From an uncultured Amphritea sp. (lineage in GTDB: Bacteria > Pseudomonadota > Gammaproteobacteria > Pseudomonadales > Balneatricaceae), in the NCBI RefSeq assembly GCF_937127095.1, contig NZ_CAKZLP010000019.1:186001-250000 (forward strand): a stretch of 64,000 nucleotides of DNA. Direction: 5' to 3'. This document shows positions 1-10,294 of this stretch, piece after piece. Within the stretch, counting starts at the first letter, position 1. Each line of letters begins with the position of its first letter. The notes below the pieces were generated by a model that saw nothing but the letters and a program-made list of their open reading frames with translations, had not been told where the DNA came from and did no database searches. The translations under genes and the position numbers were made by a program.

Positions 1-85
1 AGCAGGCTGCTATAGACTATTGTGGCAGCTTTGTTGTTTTTATTCTCAGGGATCTGTTAGCAGGTTCGAATTTTTGGTGGAACAG

Positions 86-1201
86 ATGAAGCGTGTAGGT
101 TTTGTAGGTTGGCGCGGAATGGTTGGTTCCGTGCTGATGCAGCGCATGATAGAAGAAGGTGATTTTGATCATATCGATGAGCCGGTCTTCTTTACAACGT
201 CCCAGGCAGGTCAGCCAGGTCCGGATATCGGTAAAGATATTCCGACCCTGAAAGACGCAACATCCATTGATGAACTGAAACAGATGGATGCCATTATTTC
301 CTGTCAGGGCGGCGACTACACGAAACAGGTTTATGGTGCTCTGCGTGCTGCAGGCTGGGATGGCTACTGGATCGATGCCGCATCTTCACTGCGGATGGAA
401 GACGATGCCATCATCGTACTTGACCCGGTTAACATGAATGTCATCAAAGACGGACTGGCTAATGGCGTAAAAACCTATGTCGGCGGTAACTGTACAGTGT
501 CTCTGATGCTGATGGGGCTGGGCGGTCTGTTCAGTGCGGGTCTGATCGAGTGGATGACCTCCATGACCTATCAGGCAGCATCCGGTGGCGGTGCACGTCA
601 TATGCGTGAACTGATCTCACAGATGGGCGTTATCAAAGAATCGGTAGCGGCTGATCTGGCGAACCCTGCCAGCGCAATTCTGGATATTGACCGTCAGGTG
701 GCCGCGACTATTCGTTCTGGTGCGATGCCAACCGATAATTTTGGTGTGCCTCTGGCGGGCTCTCTGATCCCATGGATCGATACCCGTCTGGATAATGGTC
801 AGAGTCGCGAAGAGTGGAAAGCCTATGCCGAAACCAACAAGATTCTGGGACTGAGCGCTAATCCGGTACCGATTGATGGTACCTGCGTGCGTATCGGTGC
901 GATGCGCTGTCACAGTCAGGCATTCACTATCAAGCTGAAGCAGAATGTGCCGATGGATGAGATCGAATCCATGATCGCGGAGGCGAATGACTGGGTGAGT
1001 GTGGTGCCTAATGAACGTGATATTACCGCCCGTGATCTGACGCCTGCCAAAGTCACCGGTACGTTGAGTGTACCTGTGGGACGCCTGCGTAAGATGAACA
1101 TTGGGGATGAATTCCTCAACGCCTTCAGCGTGGGTGATCAGTTGCTGTGGGGTGCGGCAGAGCCGTTACGCCGTATGCTGCGGATTCTGCTGCAGGGCTG
1201 A
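86..1201 (+). CDS. asd: Aspartate-semialdehyde dehydrogenase
   Basis: Reduces aspartyl phosphate to aspartate semialdehyde in the cytoplasm, the branch point to lysine/diaminopimelate, threonine and methionine. The N-terminus has the nucleotide-binding stretch [14 protein letters not shown], the active-site cysteine lies in GGNCTVSLM, and [14 protein letters not shown] follows, as in the proteobacterial Asd family. The ORF track begins at a TTG at 20, but ATG 86 ([11 protein letters not shown]) gives 371 aa, the usual length, and removes a non-homologous leader. A GGTGG stretch precedes it. An intrinsic terminator follows directly, so it appears to be a single transcription unit ahead of fimV, the same neighbour as in Pseudomonas. 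Confidence 0.96.
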   Translation: MKRVGFVGWRGMVGSVLMQRMIEEGDFDHIDEPVFFTTSQAGQPGPDIGKDIPTLKDATSIDELKQMDAIISCQGGDYTKQVYGALRAAGWDGYWIDAASSLRMEDDAIIVLDPVNMNVIKDGLANGVKTYVGGNCTVSLMLMGLGGLFSAGLIEWMTSMTYQAASGGGARHMRELISQMGVIKESVAADLANPASAILDIDRQVAATIRSGAMPTDNFGVPLAGSLIPWIDTRLDNGQSREEWKAYAETNKILGLSANPVPIDGTCVRIGAMRCHSQAFTIKLKQNVPMDEIESMIAEANDWVSVVPNERDITARDLTPAKVTGTLSVPVGRLRKMNIGDEFLNAFSVGDQLLWGAAEPLRRMLRILLQG

Positions 1202-1218
1202 TTCATCGAAACAGATAT

Positions 1219-1244
1219 AACCGGCTGAAAAGGCCGGTTTTTTT
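1219..1244 (+). terminator. Intrinsic terminator after asd
   Basis: AACCGGC pairs with GCCGGTT around a short loop and is followed by a run of seven T. It lies 18 bases after the asd stop. Confidence 0.9.
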
Positions 1245-1632
1245 GTATCTGCAGGTGTGATTCAGGTCAACGAAACCGATATAAATAGTTTTAAGTCGTG
1301 TTGTTAAGTACGGTCACCAACTTAGGTAGTGTCAGTTCAGTGGGTTGTTGATTTTGTGTTTAGGTTAAAATATTTTTTATGTTTTGCTTATAAGTCTATG
1401 AAATATATGATTTTATATTTTTAATTTTGAACATTTTAATGGTGTGTGACGATGTCGGTTCAGTGCAGGGCGGTTTTAAATACTGAAGTTTCGCTATTTA
1501 TGGCCGATCTGGGTTGTTGATTAAACATGGGTTTTAATGAATACTTTGCCCAATAAAACTGGATACGTAACTTTCTGAATATTGACGACTTTTGTGATGT
1601 TCAGGACCAGGGGAAATTAAGGAAGCGAAAAT
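1245..1632. other. AT-rich intergenic region upstream of fimV
   Basis: A 388-base stretch without a convincing ORF. It is clearly more AT-rich than its neighbours and presumably holds the fimV promoter. No operator or repeat was recognised. The ribosome-binding stretch AAGGAAG lies just ahead of the fimV ATG. Confidence 0.5.
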
Positions 1633-4260
1633 ATGCTGCGCAAATTAGCCCTAAGTTTGGCAATTGCAGGTGTCTTAGGAACCTCAAATGCAAATGCGCT
1701 TGGTCTCGGTGAAATTAGAATTACATCAGCGTTGAACGAGCCTCTGCAAGCTGAGATACAGCTTTTGCAGATGCGGTCAGTCGATCCGCAACAGATTCTT
1801 CCAAGAATGGCCAATGTCGATGAGTTTGCTCTGGCCGGGATAGAGAAGTTACGTTTCCTCTCTGATGTAAAATTTGAGGTGAAGCCGGGTGCTTCTGGTC
1901 GGGGTATTATTATCCTGACGTCATCGGCTCCCGTTAAAGAGCCGTTCCTCAACTTTCTGGTAGAGGTTAACTGGCCCAGCGGACGTCTTGTTCGTGAATA
2001 CACTGTGCTGCTGGATCCCCCTATCTATGATCCGACACCTGCTCCGGTTGCTGTTCAGCCAGCACGTTCTTCTGCAGCGAGCGCACCTGCTTCTGTTGCG
2101 GTAAAGCCGATGGCGCCCCAGGCACCGGTTGATAATATCCGTACCCGCATGACCGACGGTCAGGTGTATGTTGATGTTAATGATACCCTTTGGGATATCG
2201 CCAAACGACATAAGCCTAGCAACACAGTCTCTGAAGCGCAGATGATGTTGGCGCTCCAGCGCAAAAATCCCGATGCTTTTCGCAATAACAACGTTAATCA
2301 GCTGAAAGCTGGCGTTGTTATGAGCCTGCCTTCGTTGGAAGAGGTTCAGGCGCTGAATCAAAAACAGGCAAATGAAGAGTTCTGGCGTCAAACGCAGATG
2401 TGGAAGCAGGGTGTAACCCCGGCTGCTCAGCCACAGCAGATGGATAATTCTGGCGGTGCAGAGGGTGCTGATAAAGCGGCGGCCACCGGAAAAAAGGGTG
2501 AAGAGGTTGCAGCCAAATCGGCGCAGGGGCAACTGAAGATAGTTTCCCCTGATGCCAAGACTGATACCAGCGCGGTATCAGACCAGGCGGCTGGCGCTGA
2601 TATGAGTCAGGCAGACTCTGCTCTTCTGGAAAAAAATAAACAGCTTGAAACTGATCTGGCTTCAGCGCTTGAAAGTGTCGATCAGATTCAGCGTGAGAAT
2701 GCAGAGCTGACCGGGCGGGTTGATGCGCTTGCGCAGCAGATGGAAACGCTACAGCGCATGCTGGAACTGAAAGATCAGCAGCTGGCGGATCTTCAGGCTG
2801 AGTTGGAAACAGCCAAGAAACAACCGATCGCAAGTCAGGTAGCGGCTGCACCTGAGCCGCAGGCGCAACCTAAAAGCTTGTTGGAAGAGTTTGGTCTTTA
2901 TATTGGTGCCGCTGGTGGCGCTATCATAGCGTTCCTGCTGGCGCTATTGTTTATGCGTCGGGGCAAAAAAGAAGATTCATCCGAGGCTGTTGTGCCGGGT
3001 CAGACTATTGATGTCGATCAGCCGCAGGATAAAGACGCTACCGTTATTCCGGCAGTTGCTGCCGCTGCTGCAGTCGCCGCTGCAACTGAGTCCGATGAGT
3101 CGCTTGCTGAGGAAACTGATCTGGATGAGCTGGATCTTGATCTGGATATGGATCTCGATAAAGTTGAAGCCGCAGAGTCTCAGGATATTGATGAGCAGGA
3201 GTTTGATCTTGGGTTTGATGAAGACTTTGGTCAGACACCGGTTGCTGCAGCTTCGATGGAAGATGAAGATGAGGTTGATGATGCTCTCGATTCAATTCTG
3301 GGAGAGGGCGCAGCAGAGTCTTTTGACCTGGATGATCTGACAGCTCAGTCTGATCTGGGTGATCTTGGTGATCTGGGGCCTCTTCCTGAAGTGCCAGAGG
3401 AACCTGAGGAGCCAGAGGCTGATAGTATAGAAGACTTATTGGCTGGTGGAGACGTTGAGGAAGAAGCCGTTGATGATGATACAGATCTAGAGTTCGATAT
3501 ACAGCCGATGGCTGATGTCAGCGAAGACGCAGAGCCAGCAAATGAGCTTGAAGATGATCTGGATCTCGACTTCAGTCTTGATGTTGCAGATGCAGAGCTT
3601 GAAAATGTTGAGCTTGAGGATGCTGAGAGCGCTGATTTCGATGAGGGTGATTCGCTTGATTTGGTGATGGATGATTCTGTTGCTGATGAAGATGACGACT
3701 TTGCTGATCTTGATTCTCTGTTGGGTGAAGAAGAGAGCGCTTCAGATGCTGACGATGAGTCAGCGGACGCTGAGCTGGATGCGCTGCTTGCCGGTGTCGG
3801 TGATGCTGATGTTGAAGAGCTGAATGCTGCGGACAGTGATACTGATCTTGATCTTGATCTTGATGATGATCTGGATGCTGACCTTCAGGCGCTGCTGGAT
3901 GGTGCTGATGATGAGGTTGTCCTGGATGAGGAAGAGTTTGCTGCACCTCAGGCCGATGATGAATCTCCTCTTGGCCATGATCTTGATGCTGAGCTGGATT
4001 CTGAGCTGGAAATGCTCTTAAGTGATGCGGGCAGTGATGAGCTTAGCCTCGATATGACGGATGATTCTGAGGATGATTCTTTAGATGGTTTGAACCTTCT
4101 TGAAGGTGCTGATGAGGTTGAGACTAAGCTTGATCTGGCGCGGGCCTACATCGATATGGAAGACTTGGATGGCGCCAAAGATATCCTCGAAGAGATCGTT
4201 AAAGAGGGTTCTGAAGCTCAGCGTTCTGAGGCGAACAGCCTGCTAAACACCATTAGCTAA
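1633..4260 (+). CDS. fimV: FimV-type polar hub / peptidoglycan-binding protein
   Basis: FimV family inner-membrane protein. In Pseudomonas it organises the cell pole, type IV pilus assembly and cAMP signalling. Visible layout in 875 aa: a signal peptide (about 1-22, cleavage after NANA), a FimV N-terminal domain starting LGLGEIRITSALNEPL, a LysM-like segment at about 170-234 (DTLWDIAKRHK), a coiled coil at about 323-395, one membrane segment at about 420-443 followed by MRRGKK, a very long Asp/Glu-rich cytoplasmic region at about 485-825, and the conserved C-terminal TPR-like end (LDLARAYIDMEDLDGAKDIL). Start ATG has a good Shine-Dalgarno sequence. Followed by truA as in Pseudomonas. Confidence 0.92.
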   Translation: MLRKLALSLAIAGVLGTSNANALGLGEIRITSALNEPLQAEIQLLQMRSVDPQQILPRMANVDEFALAGIEKLRFLSDVKFEVKPGASGRGIIILTSSAPVKEPFLNFLVEVNWPSGRLVREYTVLLDPPIYDPTPAPVAVQPARSSAASAPASVAVKPMAPQAPVDNIRTRMTDGQVYVDVNDTLWDIAKRHKPSNTVSEAQMMLALQRKNPDAFRNNNVNQLKAGVVMSLPSLEEVQALNQKQANEEFWRQTQMWKQGVTPAAQPQQMDNSGGAEGADKAAATGKKGEEVAAKSAQGQLKIVSPDAKTDTSAVSDQAAGADMSQADSALLEKNKQLETDLASALESVDQIQRENAELTGRVDALAQQMETLQRMLELKDQQLADLQAELETAKKQPIASQVAAAPEPQAQPKSLLEEFGLYIGAAGGAIIAFLLALLFMRRGKKEDSSEAVVPGQTIDVDQPQDKDATVIPAVAAAAAVAAATESDESLAEETDLDELDLDLDMDLDKVEAAESQDIDEQEFDLGFDEDFGQTPVAAASMEDEDEVDDALDSILGEGAAESFDLDDLTAQSDLGDLGDLGPLPEVPEEPEEPEADSIEDLLAGGDVEEEAVDDDTDLEFDIQPMADVSEDAEPANELEDDLDLDFSLDVADAELENVELEDAESADFDEGDSLDLVMDDSVADEDDDFADLDSLLGEEESASDADDESADAELDALLAGVGDADVEELNAADSDTDLDLDLDDDLDADLQALLDGADDEVVLDEEEFAAPQADDESPLGHDLDAELDSELEMLLSDAGSDELSLDMTDDSEDDSLDGLNLLEGADEVETKLDLARAYIDMEDLDGAKDILEEIVKEGSEAQRSEANSLLNTIS

Positions 4261-4319
4261 CACAACAGGCCAGGTGTATGCCTGGCCCGGTTCGATTAAC
4301 TGCCGAGAAATGATTGAAT

Positions 4320-5282
4320 ATGCAGCGGGATAAAACCCAGTTTGAAAATCAGCAAAGGGCGACTTCGGTCGCCCTTTCTTATGATGTTGCCAGTGAAAGT
4401 TCTGGATCAGGTAGTTTCCACTCAGAGGGCTTGGATTCAGAAAGCTCTGAATCTCAGTCAGAAAATCCACAACGCGCAGCCGTCAGTCGCTATGCGCTCT
4501 GCGTAGAGTATGCTGGCGCAGCCTACCGTGGCTGGCAAACGCAGAAAGAGAAAGATGTCGCTTCGATACAGGAGACTGTCGAGCAGGCGCTCTCTGCAAT
4601 AGCGAATGAACCGGTTAAGGTTATCTGCGCAGGGCGTACCGATGCCTGTGTCAGTGGCACTTATCAGATTATTCATTTTGACACCGCTACGCAGCGCCCC
4701 GACCGGGCCTGGGTGATGGGTACTAATACCAAACTTCCTGATGATATTGCAATTCGCTGGGCTAAACGGGTGGATGATAGTTTTCATGCCCGTTTTTCTG
4801 CGCTGGAACGACGTTATCGCTATCTGATCTACTCTGCACCGGTCAAGCCGGGGCTGCTGAGTCGGGGGGTCACCTGGACCCATAAAGAGATGGATATGTC
4901 ACGGATGCAGGCGGCGGCAGACTATCTTCTCGGTGAACACGATTTTACCTCGTATCGGGCAATTGCCTGTCAGGCGAAAAGCCCGGTGCGTGAAGTCAGA
5001 GCGATGGATATCTATCGGGCGGGAGAGTTGATCGTTATCGATGTACGAGCTAATGCTTTTCTGCATCACATGATCCGCAATTTTGCCGGAGTATTAATGA
5101 AAATCGGTGCCGGGGAGGCTGAGCCTGTCTGGGCTAAAGAGGTGCTTGATGCCCGGGATCGCACTCAGGGGGGCGTGACTGCGCCGCCCTATGGTCTGTA
5201 TTTTGTCGATGTTAAATATCCGGATCGGTTTGAGTTGCCAAAATCGGAGCTGGGGCCTTATTTCCTGATGCAAAACGGTTAA
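4320..5282 (+). CDS. truA: tRNA pseudouridine(38-40) synthase TruA
   Basis: Isomerises uridines 38-40 of the tRNA anticodon arm. Homology begins at YALCVEYAGAAYRGWQTQ, and the catalytic-aspartate motif AGRTDACVSG is intact (family AGRTDxGVHA; note CVS where GVH is usual). The C-terminal HHMIRN block is present. The ORF track starts at TTG 4314; ATG 4320 is the first ATG. Either gives a roughly 55-residue Ser/Glu-rich leader unlike the family, and the leader DNA contains the fimV terminator hairpin. The only later in-frame alternative I see is a TTG at 4431. Function is secure; the start is not. Confidence 0.9.
   Translation: MQRDKTQFENQQRATSVALSYDVASESSGSGSFHSEGLDSESSESQSENPQRAAVSRYALCVEYAGAAYRGWQTQKEKDVASIQETVEQALSAIANEPVKVICAGRTDACVSGTYQIIHFDTATQRPDRAWVMGTNTKLPDDIAIRWAKRVDDSFHARFSALERRYRYLIYSAPVKPGLLSRGVTWTHKEMDMSRMQAAADYLLGEHDFTSYRAIACQAKSPVREVRAMDIYRAGELIVIDVRANAFLHHMIRNFAGVLMKIGAGEAEPVWAKEVLDARDRTQGGVTAPPYGLYFVDVKYPDRFELPKSELGPYFLMQNG
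4354..4380 (+). terminator. Very stable UUCG-loop hairpin, probable fimV terminator
   Basis: A 10-base stem AAAGGGCGAC/GTCGCCCTTT closed by a TTCG tetraloop, followed by CTT. It lies about 95 bases after fimV but inside the first codons of the longest truA ORF, which makes the truA start uncertain. The T-tract is short. Confidence 0.7.
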
Positions 5283-5339
5283 CCTCAGGCCCTCCTATCT
5301 GTTACTATTGGGATCTTTCTAATTAGCCTGATCCAAGTG

Positions 5340-5960
5340 ATGCGAACCCGCGTAAAAATCTGTGGAATTACCCGGCTGGGGGATGCGCTAGCAGCGATAG
5401 ACGCCGGTGCTGATGCGCTGGGCTTTGTTTTTTATCCGCCCAGTCCCCGGTATGTTGAGCCTGCTGTAGCGGAGGTTATTATCAAACAATTGCCGCCCTT
5501 TGTGTCCACGGTGGCGTTGTTTGTCAATGAGTCTCCCGAACAGGTCAGGGCTGTTCTGGATCAGACGGGTATCGATCTGCTGCAGTTTCATGGTGATGAA
5601 TCGCCGGAATACTGCAATCAGTTCAATCACCCATATTTCAAAGCTCTGCGAATGTCTCCGGACATTGATGTAGCGGCTGAAACTGAACGCTTTGTCGCTG
5701 CCCGTGCGATTCTGCTGGATGCGTATCGTCCAGGAGTCCCCGGTGGTACAGGTGAGGCGTTCGACTGGGACCGCATCCCAGCTGATATCGATGTCCCTCT
5801 GATTCTTGCGGGTGGCCTCGATCAGCACAATGTGGCACAGGCCATATGCCAGGTTAAACCCTATGCTGTTGATGTTAGCGGCGGGGTGGAAGCGGCTAAA
5901 GGCCTAAAAGATAGTTCAAAACTAATATCATTTATGAATGAGGTAGCTCGTGCTAACTAA
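5340..5960 (+). CDS. trpF: Phosphoribosylanthranilate isomerase
   Basis: Third step of tryptophan synthesis, an Amadori rearrangement by a TIM barrel. The catalytic cysteine is in VKICGITR at the N-terminus. [24 protein letters not shown] and VDVSGGVE are the standard barrel motifs. GTG 5337 immediately precedes ATG 5340; the latter is chosen. The 3' end overlaps trpB by 11 bases, so the two are probably translationally coupled. In Pseudomonas trpF also sits between truA and accD but without trpBA. Confidence 0.95.
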   Translation: MRTRVKICGITRLGDALAAIDAGADALGFVFYPPSPRYVEPAVAEVIIKQLPPFVSTVALFVNESPEQVRAVLDQTGIDLLQFHGDESPEYCNQFNHPYFKALRMSPDIDVAAETERFVAARAILLDAYRPGVPGGTGEAFDWDRIPADIDVPLILAGGLDQHNVAQAICQVKPYAVDVSGGVEAAKGLKDSSKLISFMNEVARAN

Positions 5961-7173
5961 AGAAGATCTCGCGATCGCAAAGCAGATGCCCGATGCAGGT
6001 GGTCATTTTGGCCAGTTTGGGGGCCGTTATGTGTCTGAAACCTTGATGGCTGCTCTCCAGCAGCTTGAACAGACCTACGAAAAGCTTTGGCGGGATCCAC
6101 AGTTTCAGGCTGAGTTTGACTATGACCTTGCCCACTATGTAGGCCGGCCATCACCGTTGTACCACGCGGAACGCCTTTCCCGTGAGCTGGGCGGTGCACA
6201 AATCTACCTGAAACGTGAAGACCTGAACCATACAGGTGCTCACAAAGTGAATAACACCATTGGTCAGGCTTTGTTGGCTAAGTTCACCGGTAAACCCCGT
6301 GTTAGCGCAGAAACCGGCGCAGGTCAGCACGGTGTTGCGACGGCAACGGTTGCTGCCCGGCTGGGGCTTGAATGTACTGTCTATATGGGCGAAGAGGATA
6401 TTCGTCGTCAGGCTCTCAACGTTTACCGGATGAAACTACTGGGCGCTGAAGTTGTCTCTGTTACATCGGGCACCCGCACTCTGAAGGATGCGATGAACGA
6501 AGCGATGCGTGACTGGGTTACCAATGTTGATAATACTTTTTACATCATTGGCACCGCGGCCGGTCCGCACCCGTACCCAAAACTGGTTCGTGACTTTCAG
6601 TCCATTATTGGTCGTGAAGCGCGTCAACAGTGTCTGGCGCAGACCGGTAAATTACCGGATGTGTTGCTTGCCTGTGTTGGCGGTGGTTCTAATGCTATCG
6701 GTCTGTTTCATCCATTCATCGAAGATGAGGGTGTACGCATGATCGGTGTGGAAGCGGGCGGTTATGGGATCGAAACCGGCCAGCATGCGGCACCTTTGAG
6801 TTCGCATTGCAAGCCGGGTGTCTTGCATGGCAACCGCACCAGCCTGATGTCCGATGAAGGTGGTCAGGTGATTGGGACTCACTCCGTTTCAGCCGGTCTG
6901 GACTATCCGGGCGTAGGACCTGAGCATTCTTACCTGCAAGAGATCGGCAGAGCAGAATATACCGCGATCAACGATGATGAAGCATTGCATGCATTCCGTC
7001 ATCTGACGCTGACCGAGGGTATTATGCCAGCGCTGGAATCCAGTCATGCTGTGGCTGAAGCGATGAAGATTGCGCCAACGATGGGCAAAGATCAGATTAT
7101 TCTGGTTAACCTGTCAGGACGGGGCGACAAGGATATCCATACCGTTGCAGAAATTGACGGTATTAACTTTTAA
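5950..7173 (+). CDS. trpB: Tryptophan synthase beta chain
   Basis: PLP enzyme joining indole and serine; the partner is TrpA. The PLP lysine is in HTGAHKVNN, the phosphate loop is [10 protein letters not shown], and the substrate region AETGAGQHG is intact. 407 aa. The GTG start at 5950 has a good GAGGTA ribosome-binding stretch inside the end of trpF; the next ATG (before PDAGGHFG) is the alternative. trpA follows with a short gap, giving a trpFBA unit. Confidence 0.97.
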   Translation: MLTKEDLAIAKQMPDAGGHFGQFGGRYVSETLMAALQQLEQTYEKLWRDPQFQAEFDYDLAHYVGRPSPLYHAERLSRELGGAQIYLKREDLNHTGAHKVNNTIGQALLAKFTGKPRVSAETGAGQHGVATATVAARLGLECTVYMGEEDIRRQALNVYRMKLLGAEVVSVTSGTRTLKDAMNEAMRDWVTNVDNTFYIIGTAAGPHPYPKLVRDFQSIIGREARQQCLAQTGKLPDVLLACVGGGSNAIGLFHPFIEDEGVRMIGVEAGGYGIETGQHAAPLSSHCKPGVLHGNRTSLMSDEGGQVIGTHSVSAGLDYPGVGPEHSYLQEIGRAEYTAINDDEALHAFRHLTLTEGIMPALESSHAVAEAMKIAPTMGKDQIILVNLSGRGDKDIHTVAEIDGINF

Positions 7174-7196
7174 GCCCTGACTGAGTGAAGATTAAG

Positions 7197-8000
7197 ATGA
7201 GTCGTATTACTGAGTGTTTTAATAATCTGAAAAGCCAGGGCCGCAAAGCGCTGATCCCCTATGTGACAGCCGGTGACCCTGAGCCTAAAGTAACCCTGCC
7301 ACTGATGCATGCACTGGTCGAATCCGGTGCAGACATTATTGAACTGGGTATTCCGTTCTCTGACCCGATGGCCGATGGCCCGGTTATTCAGCTGGCCTGT
7401 GAACGTGCCTTACTGCACGGTACACGTTTGGTCGATGTGCTGGATATGGTGGCTGAGTTTCGCAAGACCAACCAGACCACCCCGGTCGTTTTAATGGGCT
7501 ATCTGAACCCGATTGAAGTGATGGGCTATTCAGTGTTTGCAGATAAAGCCAAAGCGGCAGGACTGGATGGTGTTTTGACGGTTGATCTGCCACCGGAAGA
7601 AGCTAATGAATTTAACCGGCTGATGAAGGCCTCTGATATCGATGTGATCTACCTGCTTGCGCCAACCACTGAGGTCGAGCGGGTTAAGAAGATCTGTGCG
7701 GCAGGTAGCGGTTATGTCTACTACGTATCGGTAAAAGGGGTCACCGGGTCTGCCTCGCTGAATGTTGCTGAGGTAGCGGAAAAGCTGGAGATGATTCGCA
7801 AATATACAGATATGCCTGTTGGTGTGGGCTTTGGTATTCGTGATGATGCGTCAGCCCGGGCGATTTCCCAAGTGGCCGATGGTGTCATTGTCGGCAGTGT
7901 ACTGGTTAATAAGATTGCCGAGCTTGCCGGCAATCAGGAACAGATTCCTGGCGCGGTTGCAGCGATTACTGCAAGCATGCGTCAGGCCATGGATAAATAA
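7197..8000 (+). CDS. trpA: Tryptophan synthase alpha chain
   Basis: Cleaves indole-3-glycerol phosphate to indole and glyceraldehyde phosphate. The catalytic Glu and Asp lie in [14 protein letters not shown] and VDLPPEE; YVTAGDP and the phosphate-binding GVGFGI motifs are present. The ORF track starts at GTG 7185, but ATG 7197 (MSRITECF) gives 267 aa, the family length. Separated from trpB by 23 bases. Confidence 0.96.
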   Translation: MSRITECFNNLKSQGRKALIPYVTAGDPEPKVTLPLMHALVESGADIIELGIPFSDPMADGPVIQLACERALLHGTRLVDVLDMVAEFRKTNQTTPVVLMGYLNPIEVMGYSVFADKAKAAGLDGVLTVDLPPEEANEFNRLMKASDIDVIYLLAPTTEVERVKKICAAGSGYVYYVSVKGVTGSASLNVAEVAEKLEMIRKYTDMPVGVGFGIRDDASARAISQVADGVIVGSVLVNKIAELAGNQEQIPGAVAAITASMRQAMDK

Positions 8001-8031
8001 AGGCTGCCATTGGCAGAAGCTGGAGTGATTA

Positions 8032-8934
8032 ATGAGTAACTGGCTGGATAAAATTGTTCCTTCCCTGGTTCGTTCCGAGAAGAAGCGAAATAATATCCCG
8101 GAAGGTCTTTGGAAGAAGTGTCCAAAGTGTGAGTCCGTGTTGTATCGTCCGGAGCTGGAAAAAAACCTGAATGTCTGCCCTAAATGTGATCATCACATGC
8201 GGCTGACGGCCCGGGTTCGTTTGAATTCGTTCCTTGATGAAGGTACCACGCGTGAAATCGGCGCTGAGGTAGAGCCGGTAGATCATCTGAAATTCCGTGA
8301 TACCAAAAAGTATAAAGATCGTCTGATCGCTGCGCAGAAAGAGACCGGCGAGAAAGATGCCCTGATCGCTATGCGTGGTGAGGTCAAAGGTCTTGCTGTG
8401 GTGGCGGTTGCCTATGAATTTAAGTTTATGGGCGGCTCCATGGGTGCTGTTGTCGGTGAGCGCTTTGTGCGTGCGGCTAATATAGCGCTGGAAGAGCGTA
8501 TTCCGATGATCTGCTTCTCTGCCAGTGGTGGCGCGCGGATGCAGGAAGCGTTGTTCTCGCTGATGCAGATGGCAAAAACCAGCGCTGCGCTGGAGCGTCT
8601 GAAGCAGGCGGGTGTTCCCTATATCTCTGTACTGACTGATCCGGTTTATGGTGGTGTTTCAGCGTCGCTGGCGATGTTGGGCGACCTGAACATCGGCGAG
8701 CCGGGTGCACTGGTTGGTTTTGCCGGGCCGCGGGTTATTGAGCAGACCGTACGTGAAAAGCTTCCGGAAGGGTTTCAGCGCAGCGAGTTTCTGCTTGAGC
8801 ATGGTCAGATCGATATGATCATCTCCCGTGGCCAGCTACGTGATCGCCTCTCTTCGATGCTACGCATCATGCAGGGGTTGCCTAGTGTGTCTGATACAGC
8901 TCCTGAATCAGACTATGAAGCAGCCGTAGTCTGA
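8032..8934 (+). CDS. accD: Acetyl-CoA carboxylase carboxyltransferase beta subunit
   Basis: Carboxyltransferase subunit making malonyl-CoA with AccA. An N-terminal zinc ribbon with Cys30, Cys33, Cys49 and Cys52 (CPKC ... CPKC) is followed by the crotonase-like carboxyltransferase domain with [11 protein letters not shown] and [12 protein letters not shown]. 300 aa, normal length. The ATG is preceded by TGGAG. It is likely co-transcribed with trpFBA and ends in its own terminator. Confidence 0.97.
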   Translation: MSNWLDKIVPSLVRSEKKRNNIPEGLWKKCPKCESVLYRPELEKNLNVCPKCDHHMRLTARVRLNSFLDEGTTREIGAEVEPVDHLKFRDTKKYKDRLIAAQKETGEKDALIAMRGEVKGLAVVAVAYEFKFMGGSMGAVVGERFVRAANIALEERIPMICFSASGGARMQEALFSLMQMAKTSAALERLKQAGVPYISVLTDPVYGGVSASLAMLGDLNIGEPGALVGFAGPRVIEQTVREKLPEGFQRSEFLLEHGQIDMIISRGQLRDRLSSMLRIMQGLPSVSDTAPESDYEAAVV

Positions 8935-8949
8935 CCGAAGCTCTCTGAT

Positions 8950-8982
8950 AAGGCCGCTGTAGTTTATTTAGCGGCCTTTTTA
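8950..8982 (+). terminator. Intrinsic terminator after accD
   Basis: AAGGCCGCT pairs with AGCGGCCTT, loop of about 11 bases, followed by TTTTTATT. It lies between accD and folC, so folC either has its own promoter or depends on read-through. Confidence 0.85.
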
Positions 8983-8999
8983 TTGTCTGGAATAAACTG

Positions 9000-10292
9000 A
9001 TGTCCGAAGCACGCTTTACTACCCTGCAGCAGTGGCTGGAATGGATTGAAAACAACCACCCGGTTGATCTGATAGAGCTGGGTCTTGATCGTGTGCGTAT
9101 GGTTTACCAGCAGATGTCGCTGGACCTTAGCTGCAGTCGGACCGTCATTGTCGGTGGCACTAACGGTAAAGGTTCAACCGTTGCGATGCTTGATCAGGTG
9201 TTGCGCGATCAGGGAGTGACCGTTGGATGTTTTACCTCGCCTCATTTTCTGCGCTATAACGAACGGATTAAGCTTGCCGGTCAGCCGGTCGATGATGCGC
9301 ATATTATTCGGGCATTTGCGGCGATAGAGCAGGCTCGCGGTGATGTTCGCCTGACCTACTTTGAATACAATACGCTGGCGGCATTGCATGTGTTTGCGGC
9401 CGAAAAGCCAGAGGTGATGCTACTTGAAGTGGGGTTGGGTGGTCGCCTTGATGCGATCAATATTGTTGATGCGGATATCTCCGTGGTTACTACAGTAGCA
9501 GTAGATCATATCGACTGGCTGGGTGATAACCGGGAGCAGATCGGTTATGAAAAGGCCGGTATCTATCGCGCCGGCCGTCCCGCTGTCTGTGGTGATCCGA
9601 ATCCGCCGGAAACGTTAACCCGTTATGCTGATGAAATAGGTGCACGCTTATATCAGCGGGGCAGAGATTTTAACTGGCAGCAAACCGATAACAACAACTG
9701 GCTTTGGCAGGGAGAGCAGATGGATGGCGGCATTTTGACTGTCTCCGGTTTGCCTGAGTTGACCCTGCCAAAAGCGAATGCGGCAACGGTTATGCAGGTG
9801 CTGGGATTATTGGGCATGATGCCTGAACCTCAGCAGTTAAAAGAGAGTCTTTCGAAGGCTTCACTGACCGGTAGAATGCAGCAGATTCGCGTTGCTGATA
9901 CCGATTATATCCTCGATGTTGCCCATAACCCTGAAGCGGCTGAATATCTTACGGGTCAGCTGCGTGAAAAACCTGCAGAGGGGCGTACGCTGATGGTGCT
10001 GGGGATGCTGGCCGATAAAGATATTGATCAGGTGTTGAGTCTGCTGCAGCCGGTGATTGATCAGTGGTATCTGGTTAGTCTTAAAGGTGCCCGCGGGCAA
10101 TCGGCACAGGTGTTATCGGAAAAACTGACGAGCCTGGGTGTAGCCGTTACTCTCCAGACAGCTTGTGATACTGTTGCGGATGCGCTGGAAACTGTACAAA
10201 AAGAAGCGAGCAGGGGTGATCGGGTGATCGTTGCGGGCTCTTTCTTTACTGTGAGTGATGCATTAATTGCACTGAATATGGATGGTATATAA
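9000..10292 (+). CDS. folC: Bifunctional folylpolyglutamate / dihydrofolate synthase
   Basis: Mur-ligase-type ATP enzyme that adds glutamate to dihydropteroate and folates. The P-loop VGGTNGKGSTVAM is near residue 55; the central FTSPHFLRYNERI and LLEVGLGGRLDAIN blocks and the C-terminal LDVAHNPEA follow. 430 aa, normal. Its stop is two bases before the GTG of the SPOR gene, as in Pseudomonas (folC-dedD-cvpA-purF). Confidence 0.95.
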   Translation: MSEARFTTLQQWLEWIENNHPVDLIELGLDRVRMVYQQMSLDLSCSRTVIVGGTNGKGSTVAMLDQVLRDQGVTVGCFTSPHFLRYNERIKLAGQPVDDAHIIRAFAAIEQARGDVRLTYFEYNTLAALHVFAAEKPEVMLLEVGLGGRLDAINIVDADISVVTTVAVDHIDWLGDNREQIGYEKAGIYRAGRPAVCGDPNPPETLTRYADEIGARLYQRGRDFNWQQTDNNNWLWQGEQMDGGILTVSGLPELTLPKANAATVMQVLGLLGMMPEPQQLKESLSKASLTGRMQQIRVADTDYILDVAHNPEAAEYLTGQLREKPAEGRTLMVLGMLADKDIDQVLSLLQPVIDQWYLVSLKGARGQSAQVLSEKLTSLGVAVTLQTACDTVADALETVQKEASRGDRVIVAGSFFTVSDALIALNMDGI

Positions 10293-10294
10293 CA

